DNA of 24,835 bases from contig NZ_JAIOSW010000223.1 in the NCBI RefSeq assembly GCF_021107415.1, positions 1 to 24,835 on the forward strand, in the 5' to 3' direction. The stretch is from Desulfobacula sp. GTDB taxonomy: Bacteria > Desulfobacterota > Desulfobacteria > Desulfobacterales > Desulfobacteraceae. This document shows positions 7,678 through 15,276 of this stretch, in pieces (position 1 is the first letter of the stretch; each line of letters begins with the position of its first letter). The position numbers and the translations under genes were made by a program. The notes under the pieces were generated by a model that worked only from the letters and a program-made list of their open reading frames with translations, did no database searches and was not told the DNA's origin.

Positions 7678-7885
7678 AAATTTATCCTATTACAATGATA
7701 TGAATGAAAATAAAATCAACAATATACCTTAAAATAAACTTAAGCGATTATAAGGTTTGCGTCAATAAAAAAAACGATTTACCCCTATAATTATTTAGCA
7801 TTATCAGCATTAAAACATATTTTAATCCAATTTGGTATTTATTTCAGATTGATTTTACCCCTTTTTTGATGATAGTTTCCCTTTC

Positions 7886-8737
7886 ATGAACACAACAACA
7901 CAGCTCATCTCACTTCACGGGGGTCACAGCGGCCAGTATTGCAACCATGCCAAGGATTTACTTGAAGATATTATCCTGAGATATATAGCGCTTGGGTTTA
8001 AAAAAGTCGGGATCACCGAACATATCCCGCCGCTCAACGACCAGTTTCTATATCCTGATGAAAAAAAGCTTAATCTTACGGCTGATGATCTTAATAAAAG
8101 GTTTAAAGATTACTTTAGACAGCTCAATGCATTGAAAAAAAAATATGACTCTAAAATAAAAATATTCACCGGGATGGAAACAGAAACCTATGCGGGCTGT
8201 GTTGATCATATTAAAAAACTGATTTCAAGGTTTCACCCGGATTACATTGTGGGCTCTGTCCACCATATTGATGATATCTGTTTTGATTATTCCAAAGAAG
8301 AATATGACAGAATTGCTTATGTCTGCGGTTCGTATGACATCATGTATGAAAAATATTTTGATCTCCAATATGAAATGATAAAAGCGCTTAAACCATTTGT
8401 TGTGGGACATTTTGACCTGATCAGGATCTATGATGAGAATTATAAAAAAAGGCTTTTGGTCCCTGAAATCGATCAAAAAGTCAAAAGGAATCTTGCGCTT
8501 ATCAAATCCTTGAACCTTGTTATGGATTTTAATCTGCGGCCCCTTGCAAGGGGTGAAAAAGAGCCCTATATCACAACCTCAATTCTTAAAACCGCAAAAG
8601 GAATGGGGATACGTGTAGTTCCCGGAGATGATTCCCACGGCGTCAATGAAGCCGGCTGCCATGTTGACAAGGCAATTGAAATATTAAAAGCACTTGGATT
8701 TGAGACTCAATGGCCTGATCCAATGCTTTTAACTTAA
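7886..8737 (+). CDS. hisJ: Histidinol-phosphatase, PHP family (HisJ-like)
   Basis: 283 residues of the PHP metal-dependent phosphatase fold. Metal ligands are visible in order: HGGHS near residue 10, ITEHIPP, GMETE, VGSVHHIDD, VVGHFDLIR and PGDDSHG. The family dephosphorylates L-histidinol phosphate in histidine synthesis. The N-terminal metal motif is HGGHS rather than the common HxH, so another phosphoester substrate is possible. No ribosome site precedes ATG 7886, but the first metal ligands lie only ten residues in, leaving no room for a much later start. trmJ follows after 32 bp, so the two probably form an operon. No other histidine gene is near. Confidence 0.75.
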   Translation: MNTTTQLISLHGGHSGQYCNHAKDLLEDIILRYIALGFKKVGITEHIPPLNDQFLYPDEKKLNLTADDLNKRFKDYFRQLNALKKKYDSKIKIFTGMETETYAGCVDHIKKLISRFHPDYIVGSVHHIDDICFDYSKEEYDRIAYVCGSYDIMYEKYFDLQYEMIKALKPFVVGHFDLIRIYDENYKKRLLVPEIDQKVKRNLALIKSLNLVMDFNLRPLARGEKEPYITTSILKTAKGMGIRVVPGDDSHGVNEAGCHVDKAIEILKALGFETQWPDPMLLT

Positions 8738-8769
8738 GGTCTAAAAAAAACAATAGAAAGACGATAGAG

Positions 8770-9525
8770 ATGAAACCTGAAAACCTTGTAATCATTCTTG
8801 TTAAACCCCAGGGACCGATTAATATCGGTTCTGTCTGCAGGACCATGATGAATTTCGGATTCAGACAGCTTCGACTGGTAAATCCCACAAAACATTATAA
8901 ATCTCTTTTGGCAAAAAAAATGGCCTTAAGCGCATTCACACTTCTTGAAAATGCATTGATCTTTGATGATCTTCAATCAGCCCTTTCAGATATACAGATC
9001 GCCTTTGGCACCACCCGGAGGTTTGGCAAATACCGGAACAATTTTTTCACGCCGTCAAGTGCAGCCGAAAAATTCCGGGAAACATATCAGGAAGTAAGTT
9101 GTGCTCTGGTATTGGGCCCTGAGGACACAGGGCTTGAAACAAAGGATCTTGATCTTTGCCAGCATTTTATTACGATCCCAACCCATGATGCATACCCCTC
9201 CATGAACCTTAGCCATGCCCTGGCTGTGCTGTTATATGAAGTCTCTTTAAAATCTGATCCAGAGAAAGAATTTACCGCCCCCTCACCTAAAAAGCTTGCC
9301 GTGGGGGATGAGATTGAACACATGTTTGCCCATATGAAAAAAAGTCTTTTAAATATTGATTTTCTTGACAAACAAAACCCGGACCACCTGTTAAGAGCGT
9401 TCAGGCGGATCTTTGGCGCGGCAGGGCTCACATCCAGAGATGTCCTCATCATCCGGGGGATGATGAGCAGGATCGACTGGACAGAAAACCAAAGGAGGAA
9501 ATATACAGATGTTCACCATGGATGA
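8770..9525 (+). CDS. trmJ: tRNA 2'-O-ribose methyltransferase, TrmJ-like SPOUT family
   Basis: 251 residues. The three SpoU/TrmJ motifs are present: PINIGSVCRTMMNFGF (residues about 15-30), LVLGPEDTGLETKDLDLC (about 116-133) and PTHDAYPSMNLSHALAVLLYE (about 138-158), which build the trefoil knot that binds S-adenosylmethionine. TrmJ methylates the ribose of nucleotide 32 in several tRNAs. The C-terminal helical extension (DHLLRAFRRIFGAAGLTSRDV) is typical of TrmJ rather than TrmL. It is the second gene of a pair with hisJ, and its end overlaps the start of the rubrerythrin-like remnant. Confidence 0.85.
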   Translation: MKPENLVIILVKPQGPINIGSVCRTMMNFGFRQLRLVNPTKHYKSLLAKKMALSAFTLLENALIFDDLQSALSDIQIAFGTTRRFGKYRNNFFTPSSAAEKFRETYQEVSCALVLGPEDTGLETKDLDLCQHFITIPTHDAYPSMNLSHALAVLLYEVSLKSDPEKEFTAPSPKKLAVGDEIEHMFAHMKKSLLNIDFLDKQNPDHLLRAFRRIFGAAGLTSRDVLIIRGMMSRIDWTENQRRKYTDVHHG

Positions 9526-9614
9526 TCTTCTTGAAATAGCCATAAAAATGGAAGAAAAAACATATTGAAACACTCGGCACAATGATGACGTCTTTTACAG
9601 ATGACTCCATTTAA
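9509..9614 (+). pseudogene. Remnant of a rubrerythrin-like gene
   Basis: Behind a strong AGGAGG site an ATG at 9509 begins MFTMDDLLEIAIKMEE, the usual N-terminus of ferritin-like/rubrerythrin proteins, then hits TGA at 9566. In the next frame KHIETLGTMMTSFTDDSI follows to TAA at 9614. This looks like the two ends of one gene with its middle deleted and the frame shifted. Iron-binding glutamates of the centre are gone, so no function is expected. The family match rests on a short stretch. Confidence 0.45.
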
Positions 9615-9623
9615 ATCAGAAGC

Positions 9624-9647
9624 GATTAACAAAAATAGTTTTTAATC
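9624..9647. terminator. AT-rich hairpin between convergent genes
   Basis: GATTAA at 9624-9629 pairs with TTAATC at 9642-9647, and the A- and T-runs inside extend the helix. It sits between the end of the plus-strand genes and the stop of the minus-strand activase gene, the right place for a bidirectional terminator. There is almost no G or C in the stem, so it would be weak. Confidence 0.3.
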
Positions 9648-9648
9648 T

Positions 9649-11214
9649 CTAATTGCCCGGAATGGGAAAACCTAGCTTTTTAACAAAAACGTCCTGAAAA
9701 TCCTGGTTACAGGCAAGATCCACAACAATAACCTTATTTGCCATCTGTATCGCTTTATCAAGAAAGGCAGTATCACACAGGGTCATAATGGCTCCGGCTC
9801 CGGCTGAGTTCCCTGCAACTTCTACCTGGCTCAGATCCATGGCCGGGATCATTCCCAGGGCCATCATATCCTTTTTATCAAGAAATGATCCAAAGGCTCC
9901 GGCAATGATAATTTTTTCAGGTTTTTCAAGTCCTGCTTCCTTTAGAAGGAATTCAATCCCGGTAATCAATGCCCCTTTACCCAGCTGGACAGAACGGATA
10001 TCCTTCTGGCTGATAAAAATCGCAGAGCCATCCTGAGAAAAATTCTCCGGAACGATAATATATTGCTTACTCTTATTTTGAAAGGCACCGCCAGGGTCTA
10101 TGATCTTGTGTTGACAAAACTGGGTCACAGCACTGATAACACCGGTTCCACAAATTCCCGACGGCTTTAATCCAAAAGAATTTGACGGGTTGATAATGGT
10201 ATATTCGGATAAATCTTCCACGCTTTTTATTTGGACCTTATTGATGGCGCCAGGAATGGCCTGCATCCCGCAGGACAAGGTTGCACCTTCAAATGCCGGG
10301 CCGGTAGCACAGGAAGTAGCAAAAAATTGGTCTTTCCCTTTCAGCATCAGTTCCCCGTTGGTACCCAGATCCACAAGCAGGGTTCCTACAGGTTGATTTT
10401 CAAGGTCAACCGCCAGGGTTGCACTAAGGATATCTCCTCCAATAAAACCGGATACCTGGGGCAGCAGCTGAATTGAAAAACCTTTTATTTTAAACCCCAG
10501 ATCACTGGACTGGATATTTTTTGCTTCATAAAAAGCCGGCTGGTAAGGAGAGACTCCAATGGGTTTTGGATCGACACCTGCAAATATATGGATCATGGTT
10601 GGATTACCCACTGTCACCATTTGAGAAATCATCTCCTCTTTAAATTCAAGCGATGCTAAAAGTTCTTTGATCCCCCATTCTATTGCCCTGACAACCAGTT
10701 TTTGTAAATGTCCAAGATTTTCCTCTTCCTGGCCAATGGCACTAATCCGACTCATGATATCATCCCCATACAGGGCCTGGGGATTTTTTACGGCCAATGA
10801 TGAGAGCACCTTGCCTTTAGTTGTGTTGCAAAGGTATACGGCAATGGTTGTTGTACCAAGATCTACGGCAATGCCATAACCATCTTTACCGTCCACAGTC
10901 TTGAACCTGTCTTTGAATGCGACAGGAAGAGATACTGCAGCTTTAGTAATAATATGGGATGACAGCATGGAGATTTCAGGTATCTCAATTGAAATATCTT
11001 CTGAAATTATGAGTTTACAGGCTTTTTTAAATTCAATATCACCGTTTTCTGCAACAACCTTGACCTTGCATTTTTTACAGACACCTTTGCCGCCGCAGTC
11101 AGATCTTAAAAAAATGCTTTTATCCATGAGTGATTCCATCAGACTTCTTCCGGATTTTGCTTCAATCTGCCTGCCATGGGGCAAAAGGTGAATATGGCAT
11201 TTCTTATTTGACAT
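9649..11214 (-). CDS. Corrinoid-protein reductive activase (RACo/RamA-like, ASKHA)
   Basis: 521 residues. An N-terminal 2Fe-2S ferredoxin domain (Cys40, Cys46, Cys49, Cys66 in DCGGKGVCKKC...C) precedes a DUF4445/ASKHA ATPase region starting GIAVDLGTTTIAVYL at about 114. Such proteins use ATP to reduce accidentally oxidised Co(II) corrinoid proteins back to Co(I), as RACo does in acetogens and RamA does for methylamine methyltransferases. The N-terminal 2Fe-2S cluster is the RACo layout rather than the C-terminal 4Fe-4S layout of methanogen RamA. It lies 55 bp behind pylSc on the same strand, with an AAGGA site, which ties it to pyrrolysine-dependent methylamine use. The stop is TAG, with an in-frame TGA eleven codons on. 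Confidence 0.85.
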   Translation of the reverse strand: MSNKKCHIHLLPHGRQIEAKSGRSLMESLMDKSIFLRSDCGGKGVCKKCKVKVVAENGDIEFKKACKLIISEDISIEIPEISMLSSHIITKAAVSLPVAFKDRFKTVDGKDGYGIAVDLGTTTIAVYLCNTTKGKVLSSLAVKNPQALYGDDIMSRISAIGQEEENLGHLQKLVVRAIEWGIKELLASLEFKEEMISQMVTVGNPTMIHIFAGVDPKPIGVSPYQPAFYEAKNIQSSDLGFKIKGFSIQLLPQVSGFIGGDILSATLAVDLENQPVGTLLVDLGTNGELMLKGKDQFFATSCATGPAFEGATLSCGMQAIPGAINKVQIKSVEDLSEYTIINPSNSFGLKPSGICGTGVISAVTQFCQHKIIDPGGAFQNKSKQYIIVPENFSQDGSAIFISQKDIRSVQLGKGALITGIEFLLKEAGLEKPEKIIIAGAFGSFLDKKDMMALGMIPAMDLSQVEVAGNSAGAGAIMTLCDTAFLDKAIQMANKVIVVDLACNQDFQDVFVKKLGFPIPGN

Positions 11215-11269
11215 TTAGATTCCTTAATCTACTATTTAATTGTGCTTCATGGCCATGGTCATATGATGC

Positions 11270-12115
11270 TTATAGACTTAAACGTATTCCATTTAAATAT
11301 GACAGGTTTTTTCCCCACTTGCCAATTGAAGTATCGCCTTGAGATATCATCAACAATCTTTCAAGGCCAAACCCAATCCCCACCCATGTATCTGTAATAC
11401 CCCATGCTGCATCAAGGGGATGCGGTCCCATGGCTCCGGAAGCGACTTCAATGTTTGCAGGACCCGCCACAACATCCAGAGTGGTTCCATAGACAGTGGA
11501 CTCTTCATTCTCAAATCTAAAATCATTCAGCCCTGCTGTCTTTGCTATAATGGCTGCCAGTTCTTTTAGCCTGTCATGCCGTTTTTCTTTGGCAAGCCCC
11601 ATCTCCACAAGATTCAGCATGGTAAATTCACTGTTATGCCTGGAACCGTCAGACTCTTTACGAAAGCAGGAACCGATTTCAAAAAATCGGATTGGCCGAT
11701 GATTCAGCCGATTGAAATCAACCATTAAACTGTAAAGGTTGGGTGCCAGCATGGGCCTTAGACATTGTTTTTCGTTTATCCAGTACACCTGTCTGGAAAG
11801 GGGGTGATCTTCATCAATCGTCATCTTTGCCAAAGCAGACTTTGATATAATAATAGGTGTGGCAACCCTGACAAAACCCTGCTGATTCAGCACACAGGTC
11901 AGATCATCAGCCAGAGTCTCTATTTTAGTCTTTCCTGCCTTTGTGAGTAATTCTTTTAACCTTGCTTTCTCTTTTTTAACCTGTTTTTTTTCAATCTGCT
12001 GGAATAATTTGTTCCGTTCAACAGGCGTGGAAAAATCAGCGCGAAGATTTTCCAGGTCTACTCCCAGTTCTTTAAGTCTCCTGACCTGGGTCGGGGTCCA
12101 TGTTAAATCATTCAA
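11270..12115 (-). CDS. pylSc: Pyrrolysyl-tRNA synthetase catalytic subunit PylSc
   Basis: 281 residues, the class II catalytic half that charges tRNA-Pyl with pyrrolysine. Motif 2 is FFEIGSCFRKESDG (about 144-157), motif 3 GIGFGLERLL (about 246-255). FTMLNL (Asn168) matches the substrate-gating Asn346 of Methanosarcina PylRS and VYG (Tyr209) its Tyr384. The start is TTG at 12115, with AGGAG eight bases upstream; the same TTG start is conserved in the vestige beside pylD. The preceding AraC gene ends in TAG in the same frame, three codons upstream, so amber readthrough would fuse the two. It is separated from the rest of the pyl genes by an inserted block of about 5 kb. Confidence 0.95.
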   Translation of the reverse strand: MNDLTWTPTQVRRLKELGVDLENLRADFSTPVERNKLFQQIEKKQVKKEKARLKELLTKAGKTKIETLADDLTCVLNQQGFVRVATPIIISKSALAKMTIDEDHPLSRQVYWINEKQCLRPMLAPNLYSLMVDFNRLNHRPIRFFEIGSCFRKESDGSRHNSEFTMLNLVEMGLAKEKRHDRLKELAAIIAKTAGLNDFRFENEESTVYGTTLDVVAGPANIEVASGAMGPHPLDAAWGITDTWVGIGFGLERLLMISQGDTSIGKWGKNLSYLNGIRLSL

Positions 12116-12124
12116 GACAGTCTC
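12088..12124. repeat. 37-bp direct repeat, copy A (start of pylSc)
   Basis: This stretch covers the first ten codons and the leader of pylSc and matches 17091-17127 at 34 of 37 positions, in the same orientation. Differences fall at 12092, 12116 and 12118. Together with copy B it brackets the inserted block. Confidence 0.85.
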
Positions 12125-13171
12125 CTATCGGGTTTTGCTCAGTCGGTATTCACGAGGGCTGACCTTGTATCGCTTTTTAAAAACCCGGCTGAAGTGAGCC
12201 CCATCATTAAACCCCCATGCCAAAGCCGTTTCGGTAATATTCTTATGGGGGCCGGTCACCACCAAATCACGGCGGCACCTTTCCAAACGGCGCTCCAGAA
12301 TCCATCGGGAGATGGTTCGGTCTTCGTTTGAAAACAAAAGGTGCAGATAGCGTATGGAAATATTGAATCGCTCCGCCAGGGTCTGTGGTCCTAACTCCAA
12401 GTCATCCAGGTTGCTTTCAATATGGTTTTTGATTCTATCAATGAATTCCGCCCGGGCAGTCTCTCCAGCTTGGGCCTGCTGACTGCCAAGGCTGGTGGCG
12501 ATAAGCTCCAAAGTGGTCTCAGCAGCGGGGTGGGCTTGAAGATGGTTGATATGGGAAGCCTGAGAACACAAGGCAGTGATATGGGAGGCAGCCACAGCTC
12601 CCAGCCCGTGCCGCCAGTCCATGGCTTTGCCTATAAGGCGGTGGGCCTGCGGCAGAGCGTCATGCATCCGGTTTTGCGGTACCAGAACAGTAATTTTGTG
12701 CACTGGTGAGTGCAGCTTGAAATGTATAGGTTCAGTAGAGTCCCATAACAGAATATTGCCCGGTCCCAGAAGTGCTGTCCGTGATCCTGTCGCCACCTCT
12801 TCTTTTCCTTTGTATATTAGCAAAAGACCATAATAAGCCAGCCTGCCAGCCGCGATCTCCCGGCTTTTGCGGTACCCGCTGCAGGGCTGGCACATGCAGC
12901 GTACCACTTGCAGATCGGATAATTTGCTAACCTGGAGGTTAGCCGAAAAGCCTGTCTTTTGATTCTTTTGCAAGGTCCAGCTAAGATGTGAGTCGTTCAG
13001 CGCCGCTTGCCAGGCATCGAAGCGTTCCCTGGGACGAAAGTCACTGGTGGACCAGTTTTGGCAAAAAAGATCGTTAGGGTGGGACATTAGTGGCTGGATT
13101 CTTTGGCTGTCGGATTGGGTGCCAGTCCGTCCTGTGCACTTTTTGTCAAGTTTTTCTGCACGGTCAAACAA
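12125..13171 (-). CDS. AraC-family transcriptional regulator
   Basis: 348 residues. The N-terminal two-thirds resemble the AraC_binding_2 type sensor domain (FRPRERFDAWQAAL near residue 46, a cupin-like middle with LLGPGNILLWDSTEP). The C-terminal 100 residues are a double helix-turn-helix (LAERFNISIRYLHLLFS, then ITETALAWGFNDGAHFSRVFKKRYKVSPREYR). The start is probably TTG 13171 behind AAAGGA. It is divergent from the thiolase operon, which it likely controls; the ligand is unknown. The stop is TAG at 12125-12127, overlapping the ribosome site of pylSc and in frame with it. It arrived with the inserted block. Confidence 0.85.
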   Translation of the reverse strand: MFDRAEKLDKKCTGRTGTQSDSQRIQPLMSHPNDLFCQNWSTSDFRPRERFDAWQAALNDSHLSWTLQKNQKTGFSANLQVSKLSDLQVVRCMCQPCSGYRKSREIAAGRLAYYGLLLIYKGKEEVATGSRTALLGPGNILLWDSTEPIHFKLHSPVHKITVLVPQNRMHDALPQAHRLIGKAMDWRHGLGAVAASHITALCSQASHINHLQAHPAAETTLELIATSLGSQQAQAGETARAEFIDRIKNHIESNLDDLELGPQTLAERFNISIRYLHLLFSNEDRTISRWILERRLERCRRDLVVTGPHKNITETALAWGFNDGAHFSRVFKKRYKVSPREYRLSKTR

Positions 13172-13261
13172 GATTATTTCCTTTAATTATCATATCTTAC
13201 TAAATACGTTGCCCCTGTACTCAATGTCAAGGGCTTTTTCGGCCAAGCAAAGGAGAGCGCC

Positions 13262-13333
13262 ATGCAAGGCCAACATCCCCAAACGGGATTTATGGGAAAT
13301 AACAAAGGAGCAAGACAATGGCAAACAAATTAA
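13262..13333 (+). other. Possible 23-codon leader frame before the thiolase
   Basis: An ATG at 13262 behind AAAGGAG starts a frame MQGQHPQTGFMGNNKGARQW that ends at TAA 13331-13333, overlapping the thiolase start (13318) by 16 bases. The thiolase has its own AAGGAG site inside this frame. It might couple translation or be chance; the araC-thiolase spacer (13172-13317) is otherwise the expected place of the divergent promoters. Confidence 0.25.
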
Positions 13334-14598
13334 AGGAACCGACAAGCATTCTGGGCGTTGGATGCACTCGGTTTGGTAATTTATTGGAAACGCCGGAAAT
13401 AAAGGGACTCAGCCTGCAGGAACTGGCCGCGGAGGCTGCCTGTGAGGCCTTGGCCGATGCCGGTCTGGGACCACAGGATGTAGACGCGGTCTTCGTAGGC
13501 AATGTGACCATGCAGACCTCACAGATGCCGGCTACCTACAGCCAGCTCACCAACTGGCTGGGCACCAAATTTAAAGCCGGCGTGCATTTCGATGCCGCCT
13601 GCTCCACAACCAACGTGGGAGTCTCCATAGCCGCCATGGGCATCGCCTCCGGAGCTTACGACAAGGTTTTGGTGGTAGGTCTGGAGTCGACCCAAAGTCA
13701 GCCCAAGAAATTGAGTCCGTTTGAAAGGGACATCATACCCACAGAGGAGATGTGGCTTTGGACCGACCATTGCGTCAACCAGGCATATAGCGTGCCCCAG
13801 GGCTATGACATCTTCCCAACCTACAATGGTTTCAATGCCCTGGCCTACTGCCGCAAACATGGCATAAGCCTTGATGAGTTGGAACGAGGACTCTTTGAGC
13901 TGTGCCGCACCCGCCGCCTGCACGGCTCCATGAATCCCAAAGCCATTCGCCAGCAGACCCTGGAAGATGAGGCCAAACAGCTGGGTTTCGATGATCCGTG
14001 GGAATTCTGGACTTCCCGGTACAACCCACACGTTGCCTGGCCTTCGCGGCTCTACAGCGTGGTGACCCCGGCCGATGGTGCCTCGGCAATCGTGATGGGC
14101 AGGCCCGAAGAATCTGTGGCCGGTGCTTCCAAACCGGTGGCGCTCAAGGGCTTCGGCATCAGCGTAATGGACCTTCCCTGGTATACCGATGACCCCACTG
14201 TAATGCCCATTGATCAGCAGTCCTTTCAGAAGGCTTACGAGATGTCCGGCATCAGTTCCAATGATATCGACTATCTGCATACCCACGACTGCTCCCACAT
14301 AATGAGCATCTGCGTGGCCGAACTGGCTGGATACCTGCCCCAAGGCCAGGGCCTTAAATATGCCGAGGAGGGCCGCCTGCGTTTTGATAGCGACAAACCC
14401 ATGAGTACTCACGGCGGTCGTCATGCCTTTGGCCACGCCTGGGCTGCCAGCGCCGGTTCAGACACCTACGAGGCTGTTAAGCAGATACGGGGGCAAGCCG
14501 GTCCCAGGCAAATCCAGAACCCGCCCAGGACTGCGGTAGTCCATACACACGGATACGCTATGATCAGCACCGTTCTGGTGTTGGAAGGAGGTAAATAG
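13318..14598 (+). CDS. Thiolase-family protein (SCP-x/lipid-transfer type acyltransferase)
   Basis: 426 residues. The active-site cysteine lies in HFDAACSTTNVG (Cys95), and the C-terminal half has STHGGRHAFGHAWAASAG and HTHGYAMIST, the His and closing motifs of the SCP2/thiolase group that pairs with DUF35 proteins. Such enzymes cleave or form beta-ketoacyl-CoA. ATG 13318 follows AAGGAG. The DUF35 partner begins two bases after its stop, then an acyl carrier protein, Pta and a damaged AckA follow, suggesting cleavage of a ketoacyl thioester to acetyl-CoA and conversion to acetate with ATP gain. The actual substrate is unknown. The stop is TAG with TGA one codon later. Codon use is visibly G+C-richer than in the pyl genes. 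Confidence 0.85.
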   Translation: MANKLKEPTSILGVGCTRFGNLLETPEIKGLSLQELAAEAACEALADAGLGPQDVDAVFVGNVTMQTSQMPATYSQLTNWLGTKFKAGVHFDAACSTTNVGVSIAAMGIASGAYDKVLVVGLESTQSQPKKLSPFERDIIPTEEMWLWTDHCVNQAYSVPQGYDIFPTYNGFNALAYCRKHGISLDELERGLFELCRTRRLHGSMNPKAIRQQTLEDEAKQLGFDDPWEFWTSRYNPHVAWPSRLYSVVTPADGASAIVMGRPEESVAGASKPVALKGFGISVMDLPWYTDDPTVMPIDQQSFQKAYEMSGISSNDIDYLHTHDCSHIMSICVAELAGYLPQGQGLKYAEEGRLRFDSDKPMSTHGGRHAFGHAWAASAGSDTYEAVKQIRGQAGPRQIQNPPRTAVVHTHGYAMISTVLVLEGGK

Positions 14599-14600
14599 AA

Positions 14601-15002
14601 ATGACTGATTCAATTATCAAACTCTATTACGATGCACTTGGCAAGGGCAAACTTTTGGGCAAAAAATGCGACCAGTGTGGAGAGGTAACTTTTCCCCCCA
14701 CCACTGCATGTGATTCATGTGGCAGCTTTGAGCAGGACTGGGTTGAACTCTCCGGCAGGGGCAAGCTGCTTTATATTTCCCATGGCATGGCCCCGCCGCC
14801 CAATCCCCGTTTTAACGACCTTGCACCTTACGCATATGGTCACATCAAACTCGAAGAGGATGTGTACCTGCAGGCAATCATTACCGGGGTGTCCATCGAC
14901 CCTGTGACCCTTAAGGAATTTTTCGAGGCAGACCCGGTGGATGTGGTTCCGGATATTTTAGAGGTAGATGGCTTGAACATCCTGGCCTTTAAACAGGCAT
15001 AA
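14601..15002 (+). CDS. DUF35 zinc-ribbon/OB-fold protein, thiolase partner
   Basis: 133 residues. A rubredoxin-like zinc ribbon with two CxxC knuckles (KKCDQCGEVTFPP and ACDSCGS, residues about 21-42) is followed by an acyl-CoA-binding OB-fold ending in GLNILAFKQ. These proteins are obligate companions of SCP-x-type thiolases and HMG-CoA synthases, probably channelling CoA thioesters. It starts two bases after the thiolase stop, with the GGAGG ribosome site inside the end of the thiolase gene. Confidence 0.85.
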   Translation: MTDSIIKLYYDALGKGKLLGKKCDQCGEVTFPPTTACDSCGSFEQDWVELSGRGKLLYISHGMAPPPNPRFNDLAPYAYGHIKLEEDVYLQAIITGVSIDPVTLKEFFEADPVDVVPDILEVDGLNILAFKQA

Positions 15003-15012
15003 GGAGAACACC

Positions 15013-15246
15013 ATGGATAACACAACACGAGTGGTGCGTGAAATTATCGCTAAAATAGTCAAACAGGAACCGGCAGATATGAGTCCTGAATTAAGGCTGG
15101 CAGAGGATTTGGGCATGAAATCAGTGCGCCGTATCGAACTGGCCGCTCTGCTGGAAGACCAACTGGGCGTACAGATTGACAACTTTGAGATACGCAGACC
15201 CAAAACCATCGCCGATGTACTGGAAATGGTCTGCGCCAGGCAGTGA
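15013..15246 (+). CDS. Acyl carrier protein
   Basis: 77 residues, acidic and helical. DLGMKSVRRIELAALLE matches the ACP core, with Ser37 as the phosphopantetheine site (GMKS in place of the common GADS). A stand-alone ACP between a DUF35 protein and Pta is unusual for a simple degradation operon and hints that an acyl group is carried on ACP. An AAGGAG site precedes the ATG, 10 bp after the DUF35 stop. Confidence 0.85.
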   Translation: MDNTTRVVREIIAKIVKQEPADMSPELRLAEDLGMKSVRRIELAALLEDQLGVQIDNFEIRRPKTIADVLEMVCARQ

Positions 15247-15276
15247 GTATCGGTTGCAAGAGCAAGGGAGACAAAT

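Noticed and set aside
13519..14436. 305-codon minus-strand frame opposite the thiolase
   Set aside because: Composition is that of an antisense shadow of a G+C-rich gene (runs of Gly, His, Val); the plus-strand thiolase has family motifs throughout.
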